DNA from: Phycisphaeraceae bacterium
GTDB lineage: Bacteria; Planctomycetota; Phycisphaerae; Phycisphaerales; UBA1924
Reading direction: 5' to 3'
Assembly (NCBI GenBank): GCA_015200025.1
Contig: CP054186.1
Span: 3,088,643-3,152,642 of the forward strand
DNA: 64,000 nucleotides
Shown: positions 53,701-61,680 of the stretch, one piece after another
Layout: every line of letters begins with the position of its first letter
Numbering within the stretch: the stretch's first letter is position 1
Made by a program: the position numbers and the translations under genes
Notes under the pieces: model-generated
Databases searched by the model: none
Told to the model about the DNA's origin: nothing
Seen by the model: only the letters and a program-made list of their open reading frames with translations

Positions 53701-54242
53701 CCGCCCAGGCCATCGGGAGCGTCCTGCTCAGCGCCATCCTCATCATCGTCTACATCTGGGTGCGGTTCGGGGCGCTGCGGTTCAGCGTGTCGGCGATCGT
53801 CCCCACGCTGATGGACTGCGTGATCGCCGTCGGGTTCATCGCGCTGGCGGAGGTGCTCTACGACGAGGCCCGCGGGGTCGCGCTGGCGCTGGGCATGGTG
53901 CCCTTCAAGATCGACCTGACCGTCGTCGCCTCGGTCCTCACCGTGCTGGGCTATTCCATCAACGACAAGATCGTCATCCTCGACCGCATCCGCGAGAACC
54001 GCGGCAAGGGCCGCTTCGCCACGACCAAGATCGTCAACGACTCGATCAACCAGTGCCTCAGCCGGACGTTCCTGACCGGGACGACCACGATCCTCTCGAC
54101 GTTCGTGCTCTACATGGTGGGCGGCGACGCCCTCAAGCCCTTCGCCTACTCCCTGGGCCTGGGGATCATCATCGGGACGCTCTCGAGCATCATGATCGCC
54201 GCCCCCATGGTCCGCAAGGACCCGCCCGCCTCGGGCCGATAG
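50745..54242 (+). CDS. secDF: Fused protein translocase subunit SecDF
   Basis: A 1165-residue fusion of SecD and SecF, the proton-driven pullers of exported proteins. The SecD half begins with one helix and LRQGKDLAGGASLVY, the variant of the family GLDLxGG motif, then the P1 periplasmic domain and five helices with AMAVDANVLIFERMREEL. The SecF half starts near residue 700 with its first helix, then DTEFRGGTSV, and ends with LGYSINDKIVILDRIREN and the C-terminal helices. The SecD periplasmic region carries an additional helical, charged segment of about 130 residues (about 140-270) that makes the protein longer than typical fusions of 750-850. Another long loop of the SecF half is also enlarged. 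A weak GGCGGG precedes ATG 50745. Confidence 0.95.
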   Translation: MQRIIRNLIVLLVVFGLGAYFIYPPEEKLRQGKDLAGGASLVYTVDVGDDEDADVVVGKVIEAIKDRVDPQGVLEIAITAVGRDRIEITMPLPREEVKELRRSLEAAISEMGKFRVNRARLDLVFARSGPEREAELVSLSAGNAVLLQKLREAAGFHDEAARVRGLLAGVGEDAARRRELIDEERAASARYGAAVEELIENVVSPDTVRRVLALSSAVRRVRNDTTGQFEDDISQQALGIERLKGRYTLRVSEIDEVVGAYRAYAAKRRTLDDPQDLIRLLRGSGVLSFRIAVSPGEYPEEETLRRELAERGPGQANRPDARWLKVNQISNWYNNVSERNVVLGDPSKPEPHDPVARAVWRAEREAAVARFFGGRGLVGAQYLDGFYVLMWNTPDAKLTQESAVRWGVALAAPDRDEIGLPCIRFEMDTAGARLLADLTGRSVGKQMAVILDDEVYTAPTLQSEISKSGRITGRFSDEEIRYVVKVLSAGALAAKISTEPISTSVLAPQLGRDNLLKGVTSGYIAFGVCAGFLTIYYFACGLVATTALVANTFLLLALMAFNRAAFTLPGIAGVILTFAMAVDANVLIFERMREELLRGATLKEAVRLGYSRAMSAIVDGNLTNLIVCLVLGVFGTPEIRGFAITMSIGVVTTLFAQLFLTRWIFDVALTLGWKKTTMLPLAVPAVQRAFMLGIDWVSKRAVFYAFFAVLLAGAAVLCAIRGKEMFDTEFRGGTSVTVQLRNPESGERLKMTRAEVEKRIEAVAGEPGRDADLRTSTILVVNPDADGITSDTFTLKTLVTDQAEVAEVVVKALGEVIQREKPLAFAGSEQTDPARAPVFPITKNRLGDNIGKPEIAGTVTEYRGGVAVLLENLEPRPSLPDLMERIGRARNRPDMRGAMRATWDVLVIDGSEAEVRSAVVVGLDLDHPAPDSAATAGADDAPDDALVAWRLFVRDTEWSLIRSALTESSDVMSVQNFSPAIARTFAAQAIGSVLLSAILIIVYIWVRFGALRFSVSAIVPTLMDCVIAVGFIALAEVLYDEARGVALALGMVPFKIDLTVVASVLTVLGYSINDKIVILDRIRENRGKGRFATTKIVNDSINQCLSRTFLTGTTTILSTFVLYMVGGDALKPFAYSLGLGIIIGTLSSIMIAAPMVRKDPPASGR

Positions 54243-54288
54243 AGTTCATGATCCGGCGACGCGTGACGCCGGCGGAAGGAGCACCGCG

Positions 54289-55092
54289 GTGGAACGCGAC
54301 GCGGCGAAATGGATCGGGGCCGGCGCGGTTTTGGCCGTGTTATGGGTCGGTGTGTACTGGGCCTATGAGCCCGGGGCGGGCCGAGGGGTCGAGTTCGCGC
54401 CCGCCGAAACCAGCACCGATGGCACCCACGGTCCGCCCGTGGGGGCGCCCGTGGCGGCACGCACCGGCGAAGTCCGCCTGGCACCCCCGAGCGATGCGAT
54501 AACCTCGCCCGATCGATCACTCGCGCCCGGGCTGGGCGGTGGGGCCGGTGGGGGCGGTGGGGGCGGTGGGGGGTCCGAGAAGCCCGCGGTGGCCCCGATC
54601 AGACCGCCCGCGGGCGACCCCCCGAAGGCCCCGGGCAAGGCCATCGAGCCCCCGGCGTTTTTCCGTTACACCGTCAAGCCCGGGGACACCTTCCAGACGA
54701 TCGCGCAGAAGTTCTTTGGGTCGTCGGGCAAGTGGGGTGTGATCGCCAAGGCCAACCCGTTGCTCGACCCCAAGCGGCTCCGTGCGGGCGTTGAGGTGCT
54801 GATCCCCAAGGATGAAACCAATATCCAAGGCCGGGAGATCGAGACCGCGGGGGGCAGTGCCGGCCAGGGCGGGGGAACGCGGGGCGGGCCGGGTGCGGGT
54901 GGCGGGGCGGCCGGCGACTGGTCGGAGTACGTGGTCGAATCGGGCGACAGCCTGAGCCGGGTCTCGCAGAAGGTGTACGGCACGACGCGGCACGCGGACG
55001 CGATTTTCGAGGCCAACCGCGCGACCCTGAGCTCCCCCGACCGGGTCAAGGTCGGGCAGCGGCTGCGGATCCCGCCCAAGCCGGCGGGCTGA
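54289..55092 (+). CDS. Membrane-anchored protein with two LysM domains
   Basis: A 267-residue protein with an N-terminal membrane anchor (about 8-27: WIGAGAVLAVLWVGVYWAY), a long Gly/Pro/Ala-rich linker, and two LysM domains that bind peptidoglycan or chitin-like glycans. LysM 1 is FFRYTVKPGDTFQTIA to VEVLIP (about 124-174), LysM 2 is EYVVESGDSLSRVSQ to LRIP (about 218-264). The second Gly-rich linker separates the two. AGGAG lies eight bases before GTG 54289. An imperfect CCGGCG/CGCCGG stem sits between the secDF stop and this gene, but they may still be co-transcribed. A cell-wall tethering role is inferred from the domains. Confidence 0.88.
   Translation: MERDAAKWIGAGAVLAVLWVGVYWAYEPGAGRGVEFAPAETSTDGTHGPPVGAPVAARTGEVRLAPPSDAITSPDRSLAPGLGGGAGGGGGGGGGSEKPAVAPIRPPAGDPPKAPGKAIEPPAFFRYTVKPGDTFQTIAQKFFGSSGKWGVIAKANPLLDPKRLRAGVEVLIPKDETNIQGREIETAGGSAGQGGGTRGGPGAGGGAAGDWSEYVVESGDSLSRVSQKVYGTTRHADAIFEANRATLSSPDRVKVGQRLRIPPKPAG
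54534..54574. repeat. GGTGGGGGC tract inside the LysM gene
   Basis: Three near-perfect copies of a GGTGGGGGC-like unit encode the Gly-rich linker of the LysM protein. The run of G blocks is a candidate G-quadruplex and a likely site of length variation between strains. Confidence 0.55.
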
Positions 55093-55105
55093 GGCCCGGG
55101 TGTGA

Positions 55106-55111
55106 TACGCT
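55106..55111 (+). promoter_or_regulatory. Extended minus-10 box placing hldD-like transcription at its start codon
   Basis: TACGCT ends seven bases before ATG 55119 and is preceded by TGA, giving the extended form TGnTANNNT. No Shine-Dalgarno sequence is present. Confidence 0.65.
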
Positions 55112-55118
55112 CGGGGCG

Positions 55119-56177
55119 ATGAAGACGCACCGCCATCCCAGGACCCGAGACGCGTCGCGCGGCAAGCGGCGTCCCAGCCCGCGGTACATCGTCACGGGCG
55201 GGGCGGGGTTCGTGGGCTCGAACCTCTGCGCGGCCCTCGTCAAACGCGACCCCGGGGCCGAGGTCATCGTCGTCGATGATTTCTCGTCGGGGTCGTACGC
55301 GAACCTGGTCGAGGCGTTCGCGCGGGCCGGGGTCGGGCCGTTCACGGGCACCGTCGTCCCCTTCGGGGTCGATGGGGTCGAGCTCGAGCCGCTCATCGAG
55401 GGGTGGCCCCTCCGCGCGGTCTTCCACCTCGCGGCGATCACGGACACGACGGTGGCCGACGAACCGGCGATGATCGCCGCCAACACCACGCCGCTGCTCC
55501 CGTTGATGCACGCGTGCGTCGAGGCGGGCGTGCCGCTGGTGTACGCGAGCAGCGCGGCGGTGTACGGGAGCCCGCCCCAGGGGGCCGCTCGCAAGCCCTT
55601 CCCCGTCGCCGCCGCCGGCACGCCCAACAACGTCTACGGGTTCAGCAAGTGGCTCATGGAGTGCGAGCACCGCCGGATGTTGGCCATCGCCCCGGGGGCG
55701 CACGTCGTGGGCCTGCGCTACTTCAACGTCTTCGGGCCCGGCGAATCCCGTAAAGGCAAGATGGCCTCGATGGCCTACCAGCTCGTCGCCCGTCTCCGCG
55801 AGGGCAAAGCCCCCCGCCTCTTCAAGGACGGCGAGCAGGCCCGCGACCAGGTCCACGTCGACGACGTCGTGGCCTGCACCATGGCCGCCGCGGGCCTGGG
55901 CGACAAGGCCGACCCCGCGCCGGGCGTGTACAACGTCGGCTCGGGCGTGGCGACGAGTTTCAACCGTGTGCTGGCGGCGGTCCGCAAGGGACTGGGCATC
56001 CCCGCGGGGCGGCTCGAGGTCGAATACTTCGACATGCCCCAGGACGTGCGAGCGTTCTACCAGGACTACACCTGCGCCGACCTCGCCGAGACGGCCAAAG
56101 GGCTGGGGTGGAAGCCCGCGATCGACCCGCAGGCCGGGCTCACCTCGTACGCCGCGTACCTGGCGTCGCGCCGCTGA
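55119..56177 (+). CDS. hldD: ADP-glyceromanno-heptose 6-epimerase (HldD/RfaD-like)
   Basis: A 352-residue NAD(P)-dependent epimerase that makes the heptose precursor of the lipopolysaccharide inner core. The nucleotide-binding loop is VTGGAGFVGSN (about residues 25-35). Specific HldD-type signatures follow: FHLAAITDTT, the catalytic YxxxK in VYGFSKWLMECEHRR, RYFNVFGPGE, KGKMASMAYQL and YFDMPQDVRAFYQDYTCADL (split: YFDMPQDVRAF, YQDYTCADL). Family length is about 310-320; the excess is a basic N-terminal tail of about 20 residues. The mRNA is probably leaderless. Presence of this gene indicates a heptose-containing LPS, consistent with a Gram-negative envelope. No other LPS gene is adjacent. 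Confidence 0.9.
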   Translation: MKTHRHPRTRDASRGKRRPSPRYIVTGGAGFVGSNLCAALVKRDPGAEVIVVDDFSSGSYANLVEAFARAGVGPFTGTVVPFGVDGVELEPLIEGWPLRAVFHLAAITDTTVADEPAMIAANTTPLLPLMHACVEAGVPLVYASSAAVYGSPPQGAARKPFPVAAAGTPNNVYGFSKWLMECEHRRMLAIAPGAHVVGLRYFNVFGPGESRKGKMASMAYQLVARLREGKAPRLFKDGEQARDQVHVDDVVACTMAAAGLGDKADPAPGVYNVGSGVATSFNRVLAAVRKGLGIPAGRLEVEYFDMPQDVRAFYQDYTCADLAETAKGLGWKPAIDPQAGLTSYAAYLASRR

Positions 56178-56194
56178 GGGAACGGGGGGCGGGG

Positions 56195-56779
56195 TCAGGT
56201 GGTCGGGGGTCTTGGGTCTTCCACGGTCAGCGCCCAGCGCTCGTGATCTTCCCACACGCCGTTGATCTTGAGGAACCGTGCGGACGCCCCCTCGCGGCGG
56301 AAGCCGAGTCGTGCGACGAGCGCGATCGACGGGGCGTTGCGGGGCATGATGTTGGCCTCGACGCGGTGGAGCCCGAGCCCGTCGAAGGCGAGTTGAACCG
56401 TCAGGGCGAGCGCCCGCGTCATGATCCCGCGCCCGGCGTAAGGCCGGGCGACCCAATACCCCACCGACGCCGACTGGAACGCCCCGCGCACGATGTTGTT
56501 GAGGCTGATCTGCCCCGCGATGCGGTCCGTGTCGGCGAGGCGGACGAGGAACCGCCTCGACGTGTCGGTCGCCGAGGTCATCAGGAAGCGTTTGAACGCC
56601 TCTTCGGAGAAGAGGTCGAGCCCGTCGGGCGTGGTGGGGTCCCAGGGCTCGAGCCACGCGCGGGATTCTTCACGGACCCGGAGGTACTCGTCTTTGTCCT
56701 TGCCCGTCGGGGGGCGCAGGACCACGCCGGGCGTGCGGGTGGCGGACGGATCGCGGGCTCGGCGCGGGGGGGTGGTCAT
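56195..56779 (-). CDS. GNAT acetyltransferase, RimJ/RimL type
   Basis: A 194-residue acetyl-CoA-dependent N-acetyltransferase. Motif A with the acetyl-CoA loop reads VGYWVARPYAGRGIMTRAL (YAGRGIMT is the pyrophosphate-binding part), and motif B follows in LHRVEANIMPRNAPSIALVARLGF. The closing WEDHERWALTVED is typical of ribosomal-protein-alanine acetyltransferases RimJ/RimL, but many relatives act on other amines or antibiotics. It lies 20 bases after the guaA stop on the same strand, with GAGGGG before the ATG at 56779, so it is probably co-transcribed with guaA. Substrate uncertain. Confidence 0.9.
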   Translation of the reverse strand: MTTPPRRARDPSATRTPGVVLRPPTGKDKDEYLRVREESRAWLEPWDPTTPDGLDLFSEEAFKRFLMTSATDTSRRFLVRLADTDRIAGQISLNNIVRGAFQSASVGYWVARPYAGRGIMTRALALTVQLAFDGLGLHRVEANIMPRNAPSIALVARLGFRREGASARFLKINGVWEDHERWALTVEDPRPPTT

Positions 56780-56799
56780 GGCGGGGCGGCCCCTCGGGC

Positions 56800-58362
56800 T
56801 CACTCCCACTCGATCGTGGCCGGGGGTTTGGACGAGATGTCGTACACGACCCGGTTGACGCCGCGGACCTCGTTGATGATCCGCGACGAGACCCTCGCCA
56901 GCACCTCGTACGGCAGCCTCGACCAGTCGGCGGTCATGAAGTCCTGCGTCTCGACCGCCCGGACCGCCACCGTCCCCTCGTACGTCCGCCCGTCGCCCAT
57001 CACGCCCACCGACCGCACCGGGAGCAGCACCGCGAAGACCTGCGAGGTCTTTCGGTACAGGTCCGCGGCCACGATCTCCTCGAGCAGGATCGCGTCGCAA
57101 TCACGCAGCAGGTCCGCCGACGCCCTGGTCACCTCCCCGATGATCCGGACCGCCAGCCCAGGCCCGGGGAAGGGGTGACGCCAGACCAGGTGCTCGGGCA
57201 GCCCCAGGATCGCCCCGAGTTTCCGCACCTCGTCCTTGAAGAGGTCCCGCAGCGGCTCGACCAGCTCGAACCCCAGTTCCTTGGGCAGCCCGCCCACGTT
57301 GTGGTGGAGCTTGATGTTGGCCGACTGCCCGGCGTGCCCGTGCCCGGACTCGATCACGTCCGGGTAGAGCGTGCCCTGCGCCAGGAACGAGGCGTCCTTG
57401 ATCCCCCGCGCCGCCTCCTTGAACACGTCGATGAACAACGCCCCGATGCGGCGGCGTTTCTCCTGCGGGTCGGTCACCCCGGCCAGGGCCGAGAGGAACC
57501 GGTCCCCCGCGTCCACGACGCGCAGGTCGATGTGGAAATGGTCGCGGAAGGTCGTCTCGACCAGCGCCCGCTCGTTCTTGCGGAGCAGGCCCGTGTCCAC
57601 GAACACGCACGTCAACTGATCCCCGATGGCCCGGTGGATGAGGGCGGCGGCGACGGCGGAATCGACCCCGCCCGAGAGCCCGCAGATCACGTGCCCGGCC
57701 CCGACCTGCCGACGCACCCGCTCGCACGCCAGGTCGGCAAAGTCCGCCATCTTCCACGTTCCCCGGCACCGGCACACCTCGTACAGGAAGTTGTGCAGGA
57801 TGTTGTACCCGTGCGGGGTGTGCGTGACCTCGGGGTGGAACTGCACCCCGTAGAAGACCCGCGTCCCGTCGCGGAGGCGCACCGCGGCGTGCGGGCAGGT
57901 GTCGGTCGACGCGAGGGTCTCGAAGGGGGTCGCCCCCAGCGAGACGACCTGGTCCCCGTGCGACATCCACGCGATGGTCGTGTCCGGGACCGCGGCGAAC
58001 AGGTCCGCGTGGTCCCGCACCGCCAACGCCGACCGCCCGAACTCCCGGTGCGACGCGGGCCTGACCTCGCCCCCCATGACTTTCGCGGCCAACTGCATCC
58101 CGTAGCAGATGCCCAGCACCGGGACGCCCAGGCGGAAGATGGCAGGGTCGCACGCGGGGGCGCCGGGCTCGTACACGGACCGTGGGCCGCCGGAGAGGAT
58201 GATCCCCGCGGGGTTGAGCGCGCGGAGACGCTCGGGTTCGATCGTCGGTGAGACCAAGACCGAGTAGACCCCCGCCTCACGGACCCGGCGTGCGATCAGC
58301 TGGGCCGTCTGGCTCCCGAAATCAAGGATCGGGACGGATTCGATGGGGGTGTCGGGGGTCAT
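56800..58362 (-). CDS. guaA: GMP synthase (glutamine-hydrolysing)
   Basis: Converts XMP to GMP using ATP and ammonia from glutamine. The 520-residue protein has both parts: the class I amidotransferase domain with the nucleophile in [11 protein letters not shown] and His/Glu in [11 protein letters not shown], and the PP-loop synthetase domain with [10 protein letters not shown] (about residue 233), DTGLLRKNE and [11 protein letters not shown]. The C-terminal dimerisation region ends in IEWE. ATG 58362 is consistent with the promoter at 58398-58426 on the minus strand. A GNAT gene follows. Confidence 0.96.
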   Translation of the reverse strand: MTPDTPIESVPILDFGSQTAQLIARRVREAGVYSVLVSPTIEPERLRALNPAGIILSGGPRSVYEPGAPACDPAIFRLGVPVLGICYGMQLAAKVMGGEVRPASHREFGRSALAVRDHADLFAAVPDTTIAWMSHGDQVVSLGATPFETLASTDTCPHAAVRLRDGTRVFYGVQFHPEVTHTPHGYNILHNFLYEVCRCRGTWKMADFADLACERVRRQVGAGHVICGLSGGVDSAVAAALIHRAIGDQLTCVFVDTGLLRKNERALVETTFRDHFHIDLRVVDAGDRFLSALAGVTDPQEKRRRIGALFIDVFKEAARGIKDASFLAQGTLYPDVIESGHGHAGQSANIKLHHNVGGLPKELGFELVEPLRDLFKDEVRKLGAILGLPEHLVWRHPFPGPGLAVRIIGEVTRASADLLRDCDAILLEEIVAADLYRKTSQVFAVLLPVRSVGVMGDGRTYEGTVAVRAVETQDFMTADWSRLPYEVLARVSSRIINEVRGVNRVVYDISSKPPATIEWE

Positions 58363-58397
58363 GCGTGGCTCGCGGTGTCGCTCGGGGGGGAAGGGGA

Positions 58398-58426
58398 AGG
58401 TTAGTTCGCACCCCGCCCCGGGTCGA
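58398..58426 (-). promoter_or_regulatory. Promoter of guaA
   Basis: On the minus strand TCGACC (58426-58421) and TAACCT (58403-58398) are separated by exactly 17 bases. Transcription would start near 58391 and give a leader of about 30 bases before the guaA ATG at 58362. No purine riboswitch is recognisable in this short leader. Confidence 0.6.
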
Positions 58427-58453
58427 GGGCGTGCACGCCCCGCCCGCGCGGGG

Positions 58454-58459
58454 TACGAT
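58454..58459 (+). promoter_or_regulatory. Minus-10 box placing the 58466 operon transcript at its start codon
   Basis: TACGAT ends six bases before ATG 58466 with no Shine-Dalgarno sequence. It drives the four-gene unit that includes the partner-switch pair and MlaE. Confidence 0.65.
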
Positions 58460-58465
58460 GGACCC

Positions 58466-58861
58466 ATGACCTGTCCCGCCGTGGGAACGAGCGTGGTCGG
58501 GCGGGGGCGGCGTCCCCGCGACGCGGGCCTCTGGGCCCCGACGACGCTCGTGCTGGCCGCGGCGTTGGGCCCGGGCGGGTGCATCCTGGAATCCGAGGCC
58601 GGGCTGGCGTCCAACGACCCCCAGAAGCGGTTCGAGGCCATCTCCGCCGCCGCCGCCCGCGGGGATCGTTCCGCGGTCCCGGGCCTGGTCCGACGTCTGG
58701 ATTCCGACGACCCCGCCGAGCGTCTGCTGGCGATCAACGCCCTCGAACGGATCACGGGGGAGCGTCTGGGGTACGACCACGCCGCGCCCAAGGCGGAGCG
58801 TTCCAAGGCGGTCGAGCGGTGGGCCCGGTGGGCGAGCGGGGACGGGGGGGACGCGCGATGA
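58466..58861 (+). CDS. Small probable lipoprotein with a HEAT-like repeat
   Basis: A 131-residue protein, first of the partner-switch operon. The N-terminal segment [18 protein letters not shown] ends in a lipobox-like GPGGC, so export and lipidation are likely, although Pro and Gly at -2/-3 are not ideal. After the Cys follow two helices, [18 protein letters not shown] and [29 protein letters not shown], the pattern of a HEAT repeat. No catalytic motif is seen. The stop overlaps the start of the anti-sigma-like kinase gene (ATGA). A sensing or scaffolding role upstream of the switch is inferred from context. Confidence 0.75.
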   Translation: MTCPAVGTSVVGRGRRPRDAGLWAPTTLVLAAALGPGGCILESEAGLASNDPQKRFEAISAAAARGDRSAVPGLVRRLDSDDPAERLLAINALERITGERLGYDHAAPKAERSKAVERWARWASGDGGDAR

Positions 58862-59433
58862 GCAAGGACGGGTGCGACCGGCCCCACCTCAAACTCGAGA
58901 TGCTCAGCAACCCGCTGTACCTGAGCGGCGCCCGGGAGCTCGTGTCGAGCGTCGCCAGGCGGCTGGGCTTCGCCGACCAGGCGTGCAGCCAGATCGCCCT
59001 GGCCCTCGACGAGGCCCTCTGCAACGTCATCCGTCATGGGTACGGGCGGCGCCCCGACGGGCCGATCTGGGTCGAGGTCTGGCCCCTCTGCCCGGCCCAC
59101 GCCGATGGGTGCGGGTCGGGGGCGTGCGTCGCGGGCGAACCGACCCCGCCCGAGGCGCTGTGCAACGGGTCGGCGCCCGAGGCCGTCGGGGGCATCCGCA
59201 TCGTCATCGAGGACGAGGCACGGCAGGTCGATCCGGCGACGATCAAGGGGCGCAAGCTCGAAGAGATCAGGCCCGGGGGCCTGGGGGTCCACATCATCCG
59301 GGAGGTGATGAACCAGGTGATCTACGAGAAGCGAGGCGAGAGCGGGATGCGTCTGACCATGGTGAAGTTCAAATCGCCGGTCGTGCCCGCCGGGGACCCG
59401 GCGGCCCAGCCGGGCCGGAGTTGCGGAACATGA
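58858..59433 (+). CDS. RsbW/SpoIIAB-like anti-sigma-factor kinase domain protein with Cys-rich insertion
   Basis: A 191-residue GHKL-type ATPase, the kinase partner in sigma-factor partner switching. The N-box is [12 protein letters not shown] (Glu52, Asn56), and the second ATP-lid block is [15 protein letters not shown]. Between them, replacing a short loop, residues about 76-104 contain Cys 78, 85, 90 and 102 with a His at 81, a possible metal or redox site not typical of the family. The G1 box is changed (EDEARQVDP). ATG 58858 overlaps the previous stop, and its stop overlaps the next start, so the three proteins are made together. Target sigma factor unknown. Confidence 0.88.
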   Translation: MSKDGCDRPHLKLEMLSNPLYLSGARELVSSVARRLGFADQACSQIALALDEALCNVIRHGYGRRPDGPIWVEVWPLCPAHADGCGSGACVAGEPTPPEALCNGSAPEAVGGIRIVIEDEARQVDPATIKGRKLEEIRPGGLGVHIIREVMNQVIYEKRGESGMRLTMVKFKSPVVPAGDPAAQPGRSCGT

Positions 59434-59774
59434 ACAACGGACCGGTCCGGATCGAGTACGAGGAACGCGGGACGACGGCCATCGTCACCCCCCACGGTGA
59501 GATCGGGTTCCCCGAGGCCCCGTCGCTGCGGACGTACCTCAAAGGGGCCCAGGACAAGCGCATGGCGAGGCTGATCGTCGACCTTTCCAACGTCCACTTC
59601 ATGAGCACGCCGGGGCTCGCCGCCCTCGTCGAGGCCCTCCAGAGCTCCAAGCGCCACCAAACCCGGCTGGTGCTCTGCGGGCTCCAGGAACGCGTCCGCG
59701 CCGTCTTCGAGATCGCCCGGCTCCAGCAGCTGTTCGTCATCAAGCCCGACGCGGCCTCGGCGATGGAGGCCTGA
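59430..59774 (+). CDS. STAS-domain anti-sigma-factor antagonist (or MlaB-like) protein
   Basis: A 114-residue STAS-domain protein. The core reads [20 protein letters not shown] and [24 protein letters not shown] (split: [20 protein letters not shown]). In SpoIIAA-type antagonists the phosphorylated Ser lies in DSSGL; here the segment is MSTPGL, so Thr would be the acceptor. Its ATG overlaps the stop of the kinase gene. The gene before is an RsbW-like kinase, which favours partner switching; the gene after is MlaE, whose own STAS partner is MlaB, which allows a second reading. Both are possible, and I cannot decide from sequence alone. Confidence 0.9.
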   Translation: MNNGPVRIEYEERGTTAIVTPHGEIGFPEAPSLRTYLKGAQDKRMARLIVDLSNVHFMSTPGLAALVEALQSSKRHQTRLVLCGLQERVRAVFEIARLQQLFVIKPDAASAMEA

Positions 59775-59809
59775 CCCGTGCGCGACCGCCGAATCGTGGA
59801 GCCGAGACC

Positions 59810-60658
59810 GTGAGCATCGCCGGACGACCCGGGGAAAGCCCCCGCCCGGGCGCCACGCGCCGGGCCCTCGACACGCTGGGCGCCGGCGCCGTCGACGCCC
59901 TGGCCCACCTGGGCAGCATCGTGCACCTCGCGTTCGTGGTCGCCGGCTGGATCGCCCGCTCCTTCGTCAACCGCAAGGTGCGCATCGGGCGCAGCGCCAT
60001 CATCTCGCAGATCGTCCGCATCGGCGTCCGCTCCGTCGGGATCGTCTCGCTCGTCTCCGCCTGCGTCGGGCTGATCCTCGCCTTCCAGCTCGCCCCGCCG
60101 CTCGACGAGTTCGGGAGGCGGGACCTGGTCGCCAACGTCATCGGGGTCGCCGTCACCCGCGAGCTGGGCCCGCTCATCGGCGCCATCGTCCTCACCGGGT
60201 TCGCCGGCGCGTCCATCGCCGCCGAGATCGGCACGATGGTCGTCTCCGAGGAGATCGAGGCCCTCGAAGCCCACGCGCTCAACCCCGTCCGCTTCCTCGT
60301 CGTCCCCCGCGTCATCGCCTCGACCCTCTCGATGACCGTCTTGGGCGTCCTCTCCACCTTCACCGCCCTCGCCGCCGCCGCCGCCATGGCCAACTACGGG
60401 CTCGACGTCCCCTGGGCCCAGTACAAGCAGAACACCCTCGACCAGGTCAAGCTGGTCGACTTCCTCACGGGCGTGGGCAAGTCCACGGTGTTCGGCCTGC
60501 TCATCGGGCTGATCGCCTGCGCCAACGGGCTCAAGGTCACCGGGGGGGCCGCGGGCGTCGGGCGTGCGACCACCGCCACCGTCGTCCAGTGCGTCGTGGC
60601 GATCGTCATCGCCGACCTGGTCTTCACCGCGATCTTCTACGCCCTGCGGCTGTTCTGA
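59810..60658 (+). CDS. mlaE: MlaE-family ABC permease for phospholipid/lipid transport
   Basis: Membrane subunit of a lipid transporter of the Mla type that maintains outer-membrane asymmetry. The 282-residue protein has five to six helices, with the family motifs ELGPLIGAIVLTGFAGASIAAE (split: ELGPLIGAIVL, TGFAGASIAAE) and the C-terminal ACANGLKVTGGAAGVGRATT. GGAG lies eight bases before GTG 59810. It follows the STAS gene by 35 bases. The ATPase (mlaF) and the MCE protein (mlaD), which normally follow, are absent: the next gene is on the other strand. They must be elsewhere. Confidence 0.93.
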   Translation: MSIAGRPGESPRPGATRRALDTLGAGAVDALAHLGSIVHLAFVVAGWIARSFVNRKVRIGRSAIISQIVRIGVRSVGIVSLVSACVGLILAFQLAPPLDEFGRRDLVANVIGVAVTRELGPLIGAIVLTGFAGASIAAEIGTMVVSEEIEALEAHALNPVRFLVVPRVIASTLSMTVLGVLSTFTALAAAAAMANYGLDVPWAQYKQNTLDQVKLVDFLTGVGKSTVFGLLIGLIACANGLKVTGGAAGVGRATTATVVQCVVAIVIADLVFTAIFYALRLF

Positions 60659-60667
60659 ACCTCGGGC

Positions 60668-61615
60668 TCACGCCGCCGCCGCGGGGCGGGGGTGGTCGAT
60701 CGTCGACGACGTGACCTTGTTCCGCCCCGTCCGCTTGCTCATGTACAGGTTGCGGTCCGCCGACTCGATGAACGCCTCGGGCGAGGCGCTCTTGCCCGTC
60801 TCCGTCCCCGCGACCCCGAAGCTGATCGTCACCCGGTGCTCGGGGTGCCGGGGCCAGGCGATCCCCTCGACCGCCAGCCGGATCCGGTCGCACACCGCGG
60901 CCGCGTCCTGCGGCGCCGTCTCGGGCATCAGCACCACGAACTCCTCGCCCCCGTACCGGCACACCACGTCGCTCGTCCGCGACTCGCGGCGCAGCACCTT
61001 CGCCACCCCTTGCAGCACCGCGTCGCCCGCCGGGTGCCCGAACGTGTCGTTGACCGACTTGAAGTGGTCGCAGTCCGCGATCGCCACCGACAGCGGGCGG
61101 TTGTGCCGCGCCGCCTTGGAGACCTCCTCCGCCAGCCTCTGGTCGAAGTGGGCCCGGTTCCACAGCCCCGTCAGCCCGTCGAGCTGCGCCCGCGTCGCGA
61201 GGAGCTGCAGCAGCCGGTGCACCCGCAGCGCCGAGCGGATCCGCACGCGCAGCTCGCTGAACTCGAACGGCTTGGTGATGTAATCCACCGCGCCCAGCTC
61301 GAACGCGGTGATCTTGTCCTGCATGCTCGCCAGGCCCGACAGCACGATCACCGGGACCGGGTGCGTCGCCGCGTCGTCCTTGAGCTGCCGGAGCACCTGG
61401 AACCCGTCGGTCCCGGGCATGTCCAGGTCCAGCAGCACCAGCGCCGGCGGGCGGGCCTTCGCCATCGACAGGCCCTCGTCCCCCGTCGAGGCGTCGACCA
61501 GCTCCAGTTCCTCACGCTTGAGCCGCGCCGCCAGCAGGCGATGGACGTCCGGCGAATCGTCGATCACCAGGACCTGCGGCTTGGAATCGTCGGTATGGAT
61601 CGGGTCGGCGTTCAT
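60668..61615 (-). CDS. Response regulator with a diguanylate cyclase (GGDEF) domain
   Basis: A 315-residue PleD-like protein. The receiver domain (about 13-130) has the acidic pair in VIDDSP, the phospho-acceptor Asp 63 in LLDLDMPG and Lys 115 in ITKPF. The GGDEF domain (about 145-305) has the active motif GGEEF (222-226), so synthesis of c-di-GMP is likely, and an inhibitory I-site RTSD (213-216) five residues before it. It is transcribed on the minus strand just downstream of an HPt gene (66 bases), which could supply the phosphoryl group. No sensor kinase is in the window. Confidence 0.95.
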   Translation of the reverse strand: MNADPIHTDDSKPQVLVIDDSPDVHRLLAARLKREELELVDASTGDEGLSMAKARPPALVLLDLDMPGTDGFQVLRQLKDDAATHPVPVIVLSGLASMQDKITAFELGAVDYITKPFEFSELRVRIRSALRVHRLLQLLATRAQLDGLTGLWNRAHFDQRLAEEVSKAARHNRPLSVAIADCDHFKSVNDTFGHPAGDAVLQGVAKVLRRESRTSDVVCRYGGEEFVVLMPETAPQDAAAVCDRIRLAVEGIAWPRHPEHRVTISFGVAGTETGKSASPEAFIESADRNLYMSKRTGRNKVTSSTIDHPRPAAAA

Positions 61616-61680
61616 CCGCGTTCCGGGGGGTCACACAGCGGCCATCGCACGCGCACGGGAACAGTGTCGGGGGAGTGCCC

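Noticed and set aside
54253..54272. CCGGCG/CGCCGG stem between secDF and the LysM gene as a terminator
   Set aside because: Only six base pairs, an eight-base loop and no T-run.
58363..58465. Purine riboswitch upstream of guaA
   Set aside because: The predicted leader is only about 30 bases, too short for a riboswitch aptamer.
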